Shown: positions 51,888-61,137, numbered from the stretch's first letter. The stretch is 64,000 bases of DNA from Tigheibacillus halophilus (GCF_042683165.1 NZ_JBHUIZ010000003.1:1-64000), one strand, 5' to 3'. Notes: a model not told the origin generated them from the sequence alone. Translations and numbers: made by a program.

Positions 51888-53645
51888 ATGAAAGAAATGA
51901 CAGTGATTCTATTTGAACGGCTAGGTTTATTACTTGTGGTTGCATTTGTCATGACACGGACTCCCGGCTTCAAATCGATGCTGTACAGGGAGTTCAGCTG
52001 GAAGATGGCATGCGTACATTCTTGTGTATTCGGTGCCTTTGGTATAGCGGGAACAGTGACCGGTATAGTAATCAATCATGGAGAAATCATTCAGGATTTT
52101 GTTTGGCAAGTCCCTTCAGACCAGCTAGTTGTCAGCTCAAGTTTAGTAGCAGTAGTAATCGCGGGACTGCTGGGCGGGCCGGTGGTTGGCTTAGGAGCAG
52201 GAATGATAGCGGGTATCCATCTGCTATTTGTTGGCGGAATCGGGGCACTTGCCAATGGTATCGTCAATCCTGTAACAGGACTTTTGGCGGGGTGGACGGC
52301 CCGTTTTTTCTCTGAGGAGCGGGTTATCCCACCCTGGAAAGCATTGTTCATCGGTGTTTTTCCGCCGGTATTGCATATGCAGATGCTGCTGATTATTCAC
52401 TCCCAATCTGATGCGATGGTGGGGATTGTCGACAAGATCGGATTGCCGCTTGTCCTTTCCAACAGTGTTGCAATCGCAATATTCACAGCTATGATAACAA
52501 TTGTGTTGCGAGAGCAGGAAGATGAAGCAGCACAGGCAACTAAACAGGCTTTTTCCATTGCTGAGGAAGCATTGCCGTTCATTAAGGATGATAATGTGAC
52601 CAAAATGGCAGATGGGCTGGCTAAGCTGCTTTTCGAAAGATTGGATGTTGCCGCAGTAGCTATCACTAATCAACAATATGTGCTTGCACATGTTGGAGCC
52701 GGCCAGAACCATCATCAGCATGGTGATGTTATTTCCGGGAGGCTGGCGAAACAGGTGCTGGAGGGAAAAAGAATGGCGATTGCGGATTCCCATAAAGATA
52801 TCCCCTGCCAGGATCCGGATTGTCAGTTGGAGTCGGCCATTATCATTCCAATTATTGAAGGAAATGAAGTCACTAGAATGATCTATTTCTATTTTCGTAA
52901 AGTCCAGCATATTCGCCCGGTTGAACGTATGGTCGCTGCAGGATTGGGAGAGTTTCTTTGCAACCAGCTTAAAATGCTTGCTGCAGATAAGTTGAAGGCA
53001 CATATCTTGGACGCTGAACTGCGGAATTTACAGGCACAAATCAACCCGCATTTCTTATTTAATACATTGCATTTAATCGCTTCATCATTTCGAAAAGAGC
53101 CCGAACGTGCCAGGCATATCACTGTCCAGCTTGCACAATTCATGCGTTTCAATTTGAAGCTTGTAGCAAATCCGCTGGTTTCACTTGAAAAGGAATGTGA
53201 GCATGTGCGGGCTTATCTTGAAATTATCCAAGCCAGGTTCATGAACCGGCTTCAGACCACCTTTACTTATGAGGAAGATAAACTGGACGTATTGATCCCG
53301 CCCGCGACCATCCAGCCTCTTGTGGAAAATTGCATTCAACACGGGCTAAGTGACATGGTTCATGACGCCAGAATCATAGTCAACATAGCTGCCGTGGAGA
53401 AATACGTACATATCCAAGTTCGTGATAATGGCTGCGGTTTCTCAGAAGAAATATTGAATACAGTTACAAAAAGGCCTTTAACAAAAGAAACAAACCACGG
53501 TACTGGATTATATAATGTCAATCAGCGTCTGATCAGCTTATTAGGAGAAGATGCGAAATTGCTGATACGTAATTTGCCTGGTAAAGGTAGTGAAGTAAGG
53601 TTTTCAATACCAGCCAAAGAAGGAGAAAGAGAGGAGATTTCATGA
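51888..53645 (+). CDS. LytS-type sensor histidine kinase
   Basis: 585 residues. Six hydrophobic segments in the first 210 residues form a 5TM-5TMR_LYT sensor domain (GPVVGLGAGMIAGIHLLFVGGIGALANGIVNPVTGLLAG). A GAF-like domain follows (about 225-365), with CQDPDCQLESAIIIPI. Then the His kinase domain with LQAQINPHFLFNTLHLI (phospho-His near 388) and ATPase motifs VENCIQHG, DNGCGFS and GTGLYNVNQRL. ATG 51888 follows AAGGAGAG. The gene overlaps its response regulator by 4 nt. The association with ActP-like carriers suggests it senses a monocarboxylate. Confidence 0.92.
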   Translation: MKEMTVILFERLGLLLVVAFVMTRTPGFKSMLYREFSWKMACVHSCVFGAFGIAGTVTGIVINHGEIIQDFVWQVPSDQLVVSSSLVAVVIAGLLGGPVVGLGAGMIAGIHLLFVGGIGALANGIVNPVTGLLAGWTARFFSEERVIPPWKALFIGVFPPVLHMQMLLIIHSQSDAMVGIVDKIGLPLVLSNSVAIAIFTAMITIVLREQEDEAAQATKQAFSIAEEALPFIKDDNVTKMADGLAKLLFERLDVAAVAITNQQYVLAHVGAGQNHHQHGDVISGRLAKQVLEGKRMAIADSHKDIPCQDPDCQLESAIIIPIIEGNEVTRMIYFYFRKVQHIRPVERMVAAGLGEFLCNQLKMLAADKLKAHILDAELRNLQAQINPHFLFNTLHLIASSFRKEPERARHITVQLAQFMRFNLKLVANPLVSLEKECEHVRAYLEIIQARFMNRLQTTFTYEEDKLDVLIPPATIQPLVENCIQHGLSDMVHDARIIVNIAAVEKYVHIQVRDNGCGFSEEILNTVTKRPLTKETNHGTGLYNVNQRLISLLGEDAKLLIRNLPGKGSEVRFSIPAKEGEREEIS

Positions 53646-54409
53646 AAATCCGTGTGTTGATAGCGGAGGATGAGCAGCTGGCAAAAGAAGAACTCGTATA
53701 TCTTATAGAGGAGCAGCAAGATGTACATCTTTGTCCTTGTGCTGAAAATGGCCAACAACTGATTGATTTATATGCAATTCACAGGCCTGATGTTATATTT
53801 TTGGATGTCCAGATGCCGCAGTTCTCCGGTATTGAAGCAGCAAGAAGGATTATCACGCATGAGCGGGGGGACGCACCGTTATTTGTTTTTACGACAGCTT
53901 ATGATGAGTATGCTTTGCAAGCCTTTGAAATCGAAGCGGTGGATTATTTATTGAAGCCCTTTGATGAGGCACGTTTCCAACAAGCTTTCAGCAGAGTTCG
54001 TCAGCAGCTTTCCCGGCGTTTTGTGCAAAATGCTGCCTCAGACGGCACCCGTTCCGCATCATCTACCGCTGTATCAAAACTACTTGTAGATGACGGTGAG
54101 AAAACTGTAGTGCTGACGCCCGATATGATTTACTATGCCGTACCGAATCAGCGTGCATTAGAAATTCATACGAAAGAAAAAGTGATCGTGAGTAAAATGA
54201 CGTTGCAGGAATTCGAACAGCGGCTGGCTGGATTGACGTTTTTCCGTACCCATCGCAGTTACCTTGTCAATATCAACTATATCCAGGAAATAACACCATG
54301 GTTTAATGGGACAAGCAATGTGACGTTGTCGGACAAAGAGCAAACGCAGATTCCAGTTAGCCGCTCGGCTAGAAAGGAATTGTTCCGACTGCTGGAGAAA
54401 CAGGCATAG
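53642..54409 (+). CDS. LytTR-family response regulator
   Basis: 255 residues: receiver domain 1-120 with acidic pocket IAEDEQ, phosphorylated Asp near 55 (DVIFLDVQMPQFSG) and Lys in VDYLLKPFD; LytTR DNA-binding domain about 145-250 (VVLTPDMIYYAVPNQRALEIHT, FFRTHRSYLVNINYIQEI, IPVSRSARKEL). LytTR proteins bind pairs of short direct repeats about 21 bp apart. Such repeats stand upstream of the second DUF485-SSS operon at 60635-60684 but were not found upstream of its own operon. Confidence 0.93.
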   Translation: MKIRVLIAEDEQLAKEELVYLIEEQQDVHLCPCAENGQQLIDLYAIHRPDVIFLDVQMPQFSGIEAARRIITHERGDAPLFVFTTAYDEYALQAFEIEAVDYLLKPFDEARFQQAFSRVRQQLSRRFVQNAASDGTRSASSTAVSKLLVDDGEKTVVLTPDMIYYAVPNQRALEIHTKEKVIVSKMTLQEFEQRLAGLTFFRTHRSYLVNINYIQEITPWFNGTSNVTLSDKEQTQIPVSRSARKELFRLLEKQA

Positions 54410-54441
54410 CCAAAAAATGTCGGTTATTAGGAGATGATTGT

Positions 54442-55473
54442 ATGGGAGAATCCGAGATATCGCGTTGTTTCAAACTTTTTGCCGAAAATGAATGCAAAGG
54501 ATCATGCTCATTATACGAAAATTTATCCCAGCAGATTTCTGAAGATCAAGAACTGTTGGAGCTGGCTGCAAATGCCAGACAAAACCAGCCCGCCCCTAAT
54601 TTATTTTTCGGGGCAGTTCAATATTTGCTATTCAAAGGTTCACGACATGAATTAAGTAAATTTTATAGCAGTATTGTGCGGTCTCCGGGACAGGGAGAGA
54701 AGTGTTTTCCCCATTTCAAAAATTTTTGCCAACATAACAGGTCGGAAATTATTGCGCTTCTGAAAGAAAAACTAGTCCAGACAAATGAAGTCAGGCGATG
54801 TGGGTACCTCTATCCAGTGTTTTGTTTCATTCATAGAAAAATGAGAAAGCCATTGGCGCTAATGGAAATAGGTACAAGCGCCGGACTGCAATTGCTATGG
54901 GACAAGTACTGTTACACTTATGGTGATGAGAGAGTTTATGGGAGCCATGATTCAGATGTAAAGATTAAGTCTGAAGTCAAGCATAATCGACTGCCACTTC
55001 TATTGAATGAAAGCCCTCAAGTGGCATCAAGGCTAGGATTTGATTTGCATGTGAATGACTTGCATGACCCGGAGGACTATTTATGGTTAAAATCATTGAT
55101 TTGGCCAAACCATCATGAACGGAGAGCGTTATTTGAAAAGGCAGTTTATCACGTGAGATCACACAGGATGAATTTGATCCAAGGTGATGGTGTGCAATTG
55201 TTATTGAAAGCTGTGAAAAATATTCCACAAGAAGAATTAGTATGTGTTTTTCATACCCATACAGCAAATCAATTTTCAACAGAAACCAAGTCGAAATTGC
55301 TGAAAGATATTAGCACAATTGGCCAGGAAAGAGATATCTGCCATGTTTATAATCATATCCAGGACAGAAAACTTCATTTGGATTATTATGTAAGCGGAAA
55401 AGAGTACAACAGAATTGTGGGGGAGACTGATGGTCATGGCAGGTGGTTTTCTTGGTATTTGTCTGACGAATGA
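54442..55473 (+). CDS. DUF2332 domain protein
   Basis: 343 residues, soluble. LFFGAVQYLLFKG, NEVRRCGYLYPVF, LMEIGTSAGLQLLWDKYCYTYG and VCVFHTHTANQFS match DUF2332, an uncharacterised family; the IGTSAGLQLLWD segment looks like a methyltransferase-type nucleotide loop. Starts 32 nt after the response regulator with AGGAG upstream, so it may be the last gene of that operon, but functional linkage is not evident. Confidence 0.87.
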   Translation: MGESEISRCFKLFAENECKGSCSLYENLSQQISEDQELLELAANARQNQPAPNLFFGAVQYLLFKGSRHELSKFYSSIVRSPGQGEKCFPHFKNFCQHNRSEIIALLKEKLVQTNEVRRCGYLYPVFCFIHRKMRKPLALMEIGTSAGLQLLWDKYCYTYGDERVYGSHDSDVKIKSEVKHNRLPLLLNESPQVASRLGFDLHVNDLHDPEDYLWLKSLIWPNHHERRALFEKAVYHVRSHRMNLIQGDGVQLLLKAVKNIPQEELVCVFHTHTANQFSTETKSKLLKDISTIGQERDICHVYNHIQDRKLHLDYYVSGKEYNRIVGETDGHGRWFSWYLSDE

Positions 55474-55575
55474 TAGAATCTAAAATCATCAAGGGATATC
55501 AACTAGTGGTAGAATCATTAGATTCAAGATAAAAACTTTCGCGAAAGATAAAAAACATCGTGACTTTTTTACAGG

Positions 55576-55610
55576 AAATAGGACGAAATCTGTCATGATT
55601 CGTCCTATTT
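55576..55610 (+). terminator. Terminator after the DUF2332 gene
   Basis: Stem AAATAGGACGAA(ATC)/(GAT)TCGTCCTATTT with a short TTTG tail, about 100 nt after the stop codon. Confidence 0.75.
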
Positions 55611-55739
55611 TGTATACTATTCAGAAAAATAGTAAATTTGGCATATTTATTTTAATAGATAGACCTGTTATGCTAATTACAATATTTACCATGTTGCTAT
55701 TCGTTTGTGCTTTCAAAAATATCATGAGGAGGAAACAAA

Positions 55740-57035
55740 ATGAGTGATCGGAAAAGGGTATGGTTTGAAGAAGCTGGCCAGAAACTTGATCCTGGGTTGG
55801 TAGAGCATCTGCATGAGAGACGAAAAAAAGATCCTTATGAAACGAGTGATGAAAGTATCCCAGTGATTATTTATTTTGCCAATGGTATTGAAGAAAAGAA
55901 AGTGGACGAAGTAGTGCATACTTGCCAAAAGGAGAGTAATAACGAAATTGGCAATGGACTGGGAATCAAAAACGCAGCTTGTGGACATTTGACACCCAAT
56001 ATGATTAAGCAGGTAAAGGATCATGATGCAATTGACCGAATATTTTATGATCGAAAGGTCAAAGCTTTTCTTGATATTGCAACAAGTGAGATCGGCGCTC
56101 GGGAGGTACGGAAGCAACTAGGGCTTACTGGAAAAGATATTGGCATAGCTATAGTTGATACGGGGATTACTCCTCACGCAGATTTAACGAAACAGACAAA
56201 TCGGATTGTCGCATTTAAAGATTTCATTCAGAATAAGAACGAACCCTACGACGATAATGGGCATGGAACACATTGTGCAGGTGATGCAGCTGGAGATGGT
56301 TTCTTATCAGAAGGCAAATATGCGGGCCCCGCCCCTGAAGCTTCCTTAATCGGGGTTAAAGTGCTTGATCAGGATGGCGGTGGCAGGTTATCAACGTTGA
56401 TTAAAGGGATAGCCTGGTGCGCTGACCATAAAGAGGAACATAACATTCGTGTCATTTCACTGTCCTTGGGTGCCACAGCTTATGAATCATATCGGGATGA
56501 CCCATTGTCTCAGGCAGTTCAAAAGGCATGGCATGATGGCATTGTTGTTTGTGCAGCTGCGGGGAACGATGGCCCTAATGCGCAGACAATCAACACACCA
56601 GCTATTAACCCTTTTATTATTACGGTTGGTGCTGTGTCAGATCAAAACACGGAGAATCGCTCCGATGATGAAATAGCTAAATATTCCAGCCGTGGTCCAA
56701 CAATTGATTCCCTGATTAAACCTGACATTTACGCACCAGGCACAGATATAATTTCTCTTTTAGCAGCAGAGTCAACGTTGGAAAAACAGCTTCCAGAGCA
56801 AGTGATCGAAAAAAATTATTTGCAATTATCAGGCACGTCCATGGCAACTCCTATTTGTGCAGGGGTAATTGCATTGATGCTTGAAGCAAATCCGGGTTTA
56901 AGTCCTAATGATGTCAAAAGTATTTTAAAAACCACAGCTCCGCCTCTACTGGATGACTATTGGGGATATATCGATGCTAATAGTGCAGTGGCTATGGCCA
57001 GGGAATATCATTTGAGTAAACAGGCAGTACAATAA
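55740..57035 (+). CDS. aprX: S8 family serine protease, AprX-like
   Basis: 431 residues of the subtilase fold with the full triad: Asp in IAIVDTGITPHADL, His in DDNGHGTHCAGDAAG, Ser in QLSGTSMATPICAGV, plus the oxyanion Asn in AAAGNDGPNA. There is no signal peptide and the N-terminal 120 residues are hydrophilic, consistent with B. subtilis AprX (442 residues), an intracellular/late-stationary protease. TGAGGAGG precedes the ATG. Confidence 0.92.
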   Translation: MSDRKRVWFEEAGQKLDPGLVEHLHERRKKDPYETSDESIPVIIYFANGIEEKKVDEVVHTCQKESNNEIGNGLGIKNAACGHLTPNMIKQVKDHDAIDRIFYDRKVKAFLDIATSEIGAREVRKQLGLTGKDIGIAIVDTGITPHADLTKQTNRIVAFKDFIQNKNEPYDDNGHGTHCAGDAAGDGFLSEGKYAGPAPEASLIGVKVLDQDGGGRLSTLIKGIAWCADHKEEHNIRVISLSLGATAYESYRDDPLSQAVQKAWHDGIVVCAAAGNDGPNAQTINTPAINPFIITVGAVSDQNTENRSDDEIAKYSSRGPTIDSLIKPDIYAPGTDIISLLAAESTLEKQLPEQVIEKNYLQLSGTSMATPICAGVIALMLEANPGLSPNDVKSILKTTAPPLLDDYWGYIDANSAVAMAREYHLSKQAVQ

Positions 57036-57597
57036 AAGCCAAAGGGAAGGGGAAGAATGGTTTTGTAGTATTGCTAAAGGCTATTGCCTAAGCTGTCTTC
57101 CTCTTTCCGCATAAACATATTACAATGTAAAAAACTATCGATTTCTACAAGAATGACTTTCATATACTTTCTTCCGCCAGAAAAGAAGTATATTTATACG
57201 TTGATTAACTTACGTCTATGTCATTCAAAATTCCTTCTTCTGCAGATTAGTAACCCCCCTCTACTTTGCATAGAAGATGATAAGAATCTGCAAAAAGATC
57301 AAAAGTACAACATATGTCATCTCATACCACTTAACTGGGAACTATCCCCATCTCGATTTTCTTTCTATATTAATTACAAGCGTTAATTTAATAATATAAA
57401 AAAATATTATTTCTTTATTCTGATTAGTTGCTAGCGTATAATAAGAATAGGCATTGAAATCGGTGATTTGCAAAGGGAATTGTCCATTAAAGCTAACCGT
57501 TTCATCTAGTTCGGAAAATACAAGACAGCAGAGGTATTAAGCAATTTCTGTAGTGATTAAATAAAATGACGGATTAATTGAAAAGGGGGAAATTTTT
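57036..57597. other. 562-bp intergenic region without a recognised gene
   Basis: A GA-rich/CT-rich imperfect hairpin (GGGAAGGGGAAGA about 57040 with TCTTCCTCTTTCC about 57095) follows the protease and may end its transcript. The remainder is AT-rich; a 100-codon frame within it lacks a ribosome binding site and protein-like composition. I see nothing else. Confidence 0.4.
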
Positions 57598-58119
57598 ATG
57601 GTGAGAAAACATCATGCACAGCAATTATATGATTATCATGTATGGGCAAATGATAAATTTTTCGCGCGTTTGAAAGAATTGCCGGAAGATATCTACATCC
57701 AGGAAATTCAGAGCGTTTTTCCGTCTATTGCAGAGACACTTGTACATATGTATATGGTGGATACGATATGGCTCGGTGTAATGAAGGGCAATAGCATGGC
57801 GGAAATCCAAGCTTCAATCGCAAGCGTGCAGGAAATAACGAAAGATAATCAACTACAAAAAATGGAGAAATTGTTCCAAGATTTATCAGCGGAGTATCAA
57901 ACATTTCTTCATCATGAGTCTGACTTGGATAAAGAGATTTCTCCTGAGCATCCACAATTTGGCCGTTTGGACACACAACTTTCCGAATTGGTACAGCATG
58001 TAGTAAACCATGGTACATATCATCGTGGAAATCTTTCGGCGATGATCCGTCAACAGGGATATGCCAGTGTTGCCAACGATTATGTTTTCTATCTATACGA
58101 GGGGAAGGCGGAGAAATGA
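57598..58119 (+). CDS. DinB family protein
   Basis: 173 residues, four-helix-bundle DinB/YfiT-like fold. Metal ligands fit the first-helix HVWANDKFFARL, the central His in SIAETLVHMYMVDTIWLG and the C-terminal HVVNHGTYHRGNLSAMIRQQG. Family members act in DNA-damage response or as thiol-dependent transferases; the role here is unknown. AAAGGGGG precedes the ATG. Confidence 0.9.
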   Translation: MVRKHHAQQLYDYHVWANDKFFARLKELPEDIYIQEIQSVFPSIAETLVHMYMVDTIWLGVMKGNSMAEIQASIASVQEITKDNQLQKMEKLFQDLSAEYQTFLHHESDLDKEISPEHPQFGRLDTQLSELVQHVVNHGTYHRGNLSAMIRQQGYASVANDYVFYLYEGKAEK

Positions 58120-58663
58120 TTGATATATGCTTGACGAATGGAATGGCAGCGATAATGCTCAGCTAATTAAAAGCGATATATATGCACACAAAATCATATA
58201 GCTGTGGACAATGCGTCCTTGATGCAACAATTCGATGTCAAAGAAAAAGAGCTTTTTGTCAATTACTTCTAGGATACATCTTTCTTACGAGACCATAGAT
58301 GGTGAATGGCTTTGTAAGCACTGCTGTCCAATTCAGCAGGAAGGCAGGAATCTTTTTGGGAAAAAAGATTTCACATAAAATCGGCAAGGTCTCGCAAACA
58401 ACACGAGTGTGTTGTCAGCAAAGCTGAGGAACAGGTCCTGTACTGACGACTTTGCTGTATAGCCACTCCTCTTAACAACCGGCATTCATTTATTGCGCTC
58501 ATTATAATGACTATATATTTTGGTGTCAAATGGTTTTGATCCTATACTAGCTGACAGGTAGAATCATATTGAACCAACGTAAGAAAACCTATGATAATAG
58601 CAGCTGCAATCAAACACAATGCCCCGGTAAACTATCCAAATCCAATGCATCAATTTTGCCAAG
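58120..58663. other. Intergenic region without a recognised gene
   Basis: No frame with a credible start and ribosome binding site. A segment around 58415-58480 (TGTTGTCAGCAAAGC ... GACGACTTTGCTG) can form an imperfect hairpin. No transposase or RNA gene was recognised. Confidence 0.35.
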
Positions 58664-58666
58664 GTA

Positions 58667-58706
58667 AACCCGTTTTGAACAATTTTTTCAAAACGGGTTC
58701 TTTATA
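58667..58706. terminator. Strong hairpin at the 3' end of the MFS gene
   Basis: Perfect 13-bp stem AACCCGTTTTGAA/TTCAAAACGGGTT with 7-nt loop. The plus-strand tail is TTCTTTATA; the minus-strand tail has only TTT. It follows the minus-strand transporter gene. Confidence 0.75.
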
Positions 58707-58731
58707 TTGAATTACTAATTTTTACTTGAAA

Positions 58732-60200
58732 TCAGTTATCATTTTCTATTTTTCTTGGTTCGGCACGATATACTTTAAATGCCATGATTACAGCAAATAA
58801 AGTCATTGCGAAGGCAATGAGGTAGACAAGTTTTACACCTGCAACCATTGCCTGGCTAATTGTTGCAGGATCAGCAGGTGTGGCTGATTTCTCCAGAAAA
58901 CCAATCTGTCGCGTGTTCATGATGCTGATAAAAACAGATACACCGATGGCACCTGCCACAGGCTGCAATGTAGTCATCACAGCTGTACCATGCGGATACA
59001 ACGATTTAGGCAACTGATTCAAACCGTTTGTTTCTGCAGGCATCATGATGGCCGAAATACTGAGCATCAGTAAAATATAACTGACGACAATGACCCAAAC
59101 CGATGTCTCAGCTGTCAGTTTGCTCATGGAAAATACAGTACCGCTTAAAACCAATGTCCCAGGAATCATCAATACACGCGGCCCGAATTTATCAAATAAA
59201 TGCCCTGTCAGCGGTGACATGAACCGTTGAGGATACTCCCGGGCAGTAATACCAAGCCTGCAGCTGCCGCTGTCAATGCCAATGGACCTTGCATGAAAAC
59301 TGGAAGTATGATTTCAGAGGCAAACATCGCCATGATGATAATCAGAAACATAAACACAGCATGGGTGTACATCGGAAATTTGAATACACGCAGGTCCATG
59401 ACAGGATCCTTTAGCTTGAACTGTCTCATAGAAAATAAAACAACGGCAAGTACGCCAATAATAATGGCAGTGTAAGCATTTGGACTGAAAAATCCTGTCT
59501 TGCTTTCACCAGCTGCACTGAATCCATAGATAATTCCACCGAATCCAATCGTGGAAAGCACAATTGATAAAATATCGATTTTTGGTTTGGTGACCTCAGA
59601 TACATTCATTAAATATTTATATGCAAAGGCTATGGAGAACAGGGCGAATGGAATCACACAGATGAATAGGAATCGCCAGCCTAGATATTCTACTATAATC
59701 CCAGATAGTGTCGGACCAATCGCAGGTGCGAACATTATGATCAGACCGACCATCCCCATGATTTTACCACGCTTTTTCGGTGGATATAACAATAAGAATA
59801 CATTAAATATAATTGGCATCAGGAGTCCTGTGCCAACAGCTTGAATCAATCTGCCAACTAGCAGGATGGAAAAGACGGGTGCAATGGCACTGATTATTGT
59901 TCCCGAGGTGAAAATAATCATCACACCCATGAACAATTGTCTAGTCGTAAACCATTGCAGCAAGATGGCTGAAATAGGAATGACGATTCCCATCACCAGC
60001 ATAAAACCGGTTGCCATCCATTGAGCAGTAGGAAGTGTAATGTGAAACTCCTTCATAAGAGTTGTCAGTGCAATGTTTAATAATGTTTCATTCAATATGG
60101 CGAAAAACGCACCAATAATCAATGTCAGCATAATCGGCAATGTTTTTACGTGCGGATCATCGGCAAGAAATTCGTATTTCGGGGATTTGTTGTCGTCCAT
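58732..60200 (-). pseudogene. DHA2-type MFS multidrug exporter, frameshifted
   Basis: Two overlapping frames together give one 14-helix DHA2 (EmrB/LmrB-like) exporter of about 490 residues. 59208-60200 encodes residues 1-330 with WMATGFMLVMGIVIPISA, GRLIQAVGTGLLMPIIFN and FAPAIGPTLSGIIVEYLGWR; 58732-59220 encodes the rest from MSPLTGHLFDKFGPR. In intact relatives PGSILNG runs straight into (I/F)MSPLTG. Here one base is missing near 59218-59224 (GGTTCATG where GGTNTCATG is expected). It could be a true mutation or a sequencing indel in a T run. ATG 60200 follows GGAGGG. A leader attenuator lies upstream. Confidence 0.85.
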
Positions 60201-60263
60201 CGTAACCCTCCAATCGGACATAACAGATTGATATGCAACGTACCTCTAAAAATAATTTCCATC

Positions 60264-60293
60264 AAAAAACTCCTATTCAATTCTGAATAGGAG
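60264..60293 (-). terminator. Leader attenuator of the MFS gene
   Basis: On the minus strand a 10-bp stem CTCCTATTCA/TGAATAGGAG with 4-nt loop and T6 tail lies 64 nt before the exporter start codon, inside its roughly 315-nt leader. Two tiny ORFs precede it (60341-60367 and 60305-60328). This is the arrangement of ribosome-mediated attenuation seen ahead of several Bacillus antibiotic exporters. Confidence 0.7.
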
Positions 60294-60304
60294 GCAATGT
60301 TTAC

Positions 60305-60367
60305 TTACAATGACCATAAAAAGAACATAACCAGGCTATATCACTTTTTATTGGTAACGAAGAACAT
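60305..60367 (-). promoter_or_regulatory. Possible leader peptides in the MFS attenuator
   Basis: Two short minus-strand frames: MFFVTNKK (60367-60341, with TAGGG upstream) and MFFLWSL (60328-60305, no clear ribosome binding site). Stalling of ribosomes on them could prevent the terminator at 60264-60293 from forming; the AATAGG just ahead of the first can pair with CCTATT of the terminator. Confidence 0.35.
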
Positions 60368-60523
60368 GCTAACCCTATTTAGAAAAGTCAGTTATAAACC
60401 CGTTGCAGCAATCACACTTCGATGTGACTAAAGAGCACAGTCGTAACGTATAACGGAATTTTCTGAGGAAATAGGATTAGAAAATCATGTAACTCAATCA
60501 CCCTTCTGCAATGTAGTAACCAT

Positions 60524-60552
60524 ATTGTATATGTGGGATTCGGGTAAGTCAA
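60524..60552 (-). promoter_or_regulatory. Promoter of the MFS exporter
   Basis: On the minus strand TTGACT (60552-60547), 17-bp spacer, TACAAT (60529-60524). Start expected near 60517. Confidence 0.7.
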
Positions 60553-60634
60553 GTAATTTTAAGACTGCTGATAAGTTGCAATGAATGGTAGAAAGAATAA
60601 AAGGATATAGGGAATTTGTTTAGACATGGAGCAA

Positions 60635-60684
60635 ACCATTTACAACCAAAAATGGACCATTTAACCATTCTTTTCGACCATTCA
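60635..60684 (+). promoter_or_regulatory. Three LytTR-type direct repeats upstream of the acetate operon
   Basis: ACCATTTA (60635-60642), ACCATTTA (60656-60663) and ACCATTCA (60677-60684) recur with 13-bp spacers, an exact 21-bp period (two helical turns). From memory, the LytTR regulator YehT/BtsR binds ACC(G/A)CT(T/C)A-N13-ACC(G/A)CT(T/C)A, the same geometry. A fourth ACCATT (60664) is out of phase. The -10 TATAAT (60718-60723) follows with no good -35, as expected of an activator-dependent promoter. Confidence 0.7.
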
Positions 60685-60717
60685 TGCAAAAGTCCCCTGT
60701 GGAGATGGAGGAACATT

Positions 60718-60741
60718 TATAATATTCGGTAAGCGCTTACA
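60718..60741 (+). promoter_or_regulatory. -10 box and cre site of the acetate uptake operon
   Basis: TATAAT (60718-60723) followed by GGTAAGCGCTTACA (60728-60741), which matches the cre consensus TGWAANCGNTNWCA at 13 of 14 positions. The cre covers the expected transcription start, so CcpA binding would repress the DUF485-actP genes when preferred sugars are present, as known for acsA-type genes in bacilli. Confidence 0.8.
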
Positions 60742-60789
60742 AACGAGAAAGACATGGGCGTTAAATTATGCACGGGGGGTAAAAAAGAG

Positions 60790-61137
60790 ATGAATGGCGA
60801 GCAGTTAAGACCGATTCTTCCGGAAAAACCTGACTATGTGAAGGTGGAACAAAGTAAGGAATTCAAGAATTACATGGGGAAACGTAAAAAATTCATCGTA
60901 CCGTATACTGTCTTTTTCCTTGTTTTTTATTTTCTATTGCCGATATGCACTTCGTATACAACCTTTTTGAACAAGCCGGCAATTGGCGATATATCATGGG
61001 TGTGGTTATTTGCTTTCGCGCAATTTGCCATGACATTCATTCTCTGTATCATTTACGTGAAAAAAGCTGGGAAACTTGATAAAGATGCAGACAGGATTAT
61101 TCAGGAACAGTTGGAGAAGGGAGGAGAAATGAGATGA
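60790..61137 (+). CDS. DUF485 family small membrane protein (copy 2)
   Basis: 115 residues with two membrane helices (FIVPYTVFFLVFYFLLPICTSY and WVWLFAFAQFAMTFILCIIYV), longer at the N-terminus than copy 1. ATG 60790 follows GGGGGG at about 10 nt; an in-frame ATG at 60754 has no such site. Overlaps the SSS gene by 4 nt (ATGA). Confidence 0.88.
   Translation: MNGEQLRPILPEKPDYVKVEQSKEFKNYMGKRKKFIVPYTVFFLVFYFLLPICTSYTTFLNKPAIGDISWVWLFAFAQFAMTFILCIIYVKKAGKLDKDADRIIQEQLEKGGEMR

Noticed and set aside
57084..57386. 100-codon frame in the gap before the DinB gene
   Set aside because: No ribosome binding site, low-complexity AT-driven composition and no recognisable motif.
59205..59230. Programmed ribosomal frameshift in the MFS gene
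   Set aside because: No slippery heptamer or downstream structure was seen, and homologues are encoded in one frame; a simple indel is more likely.
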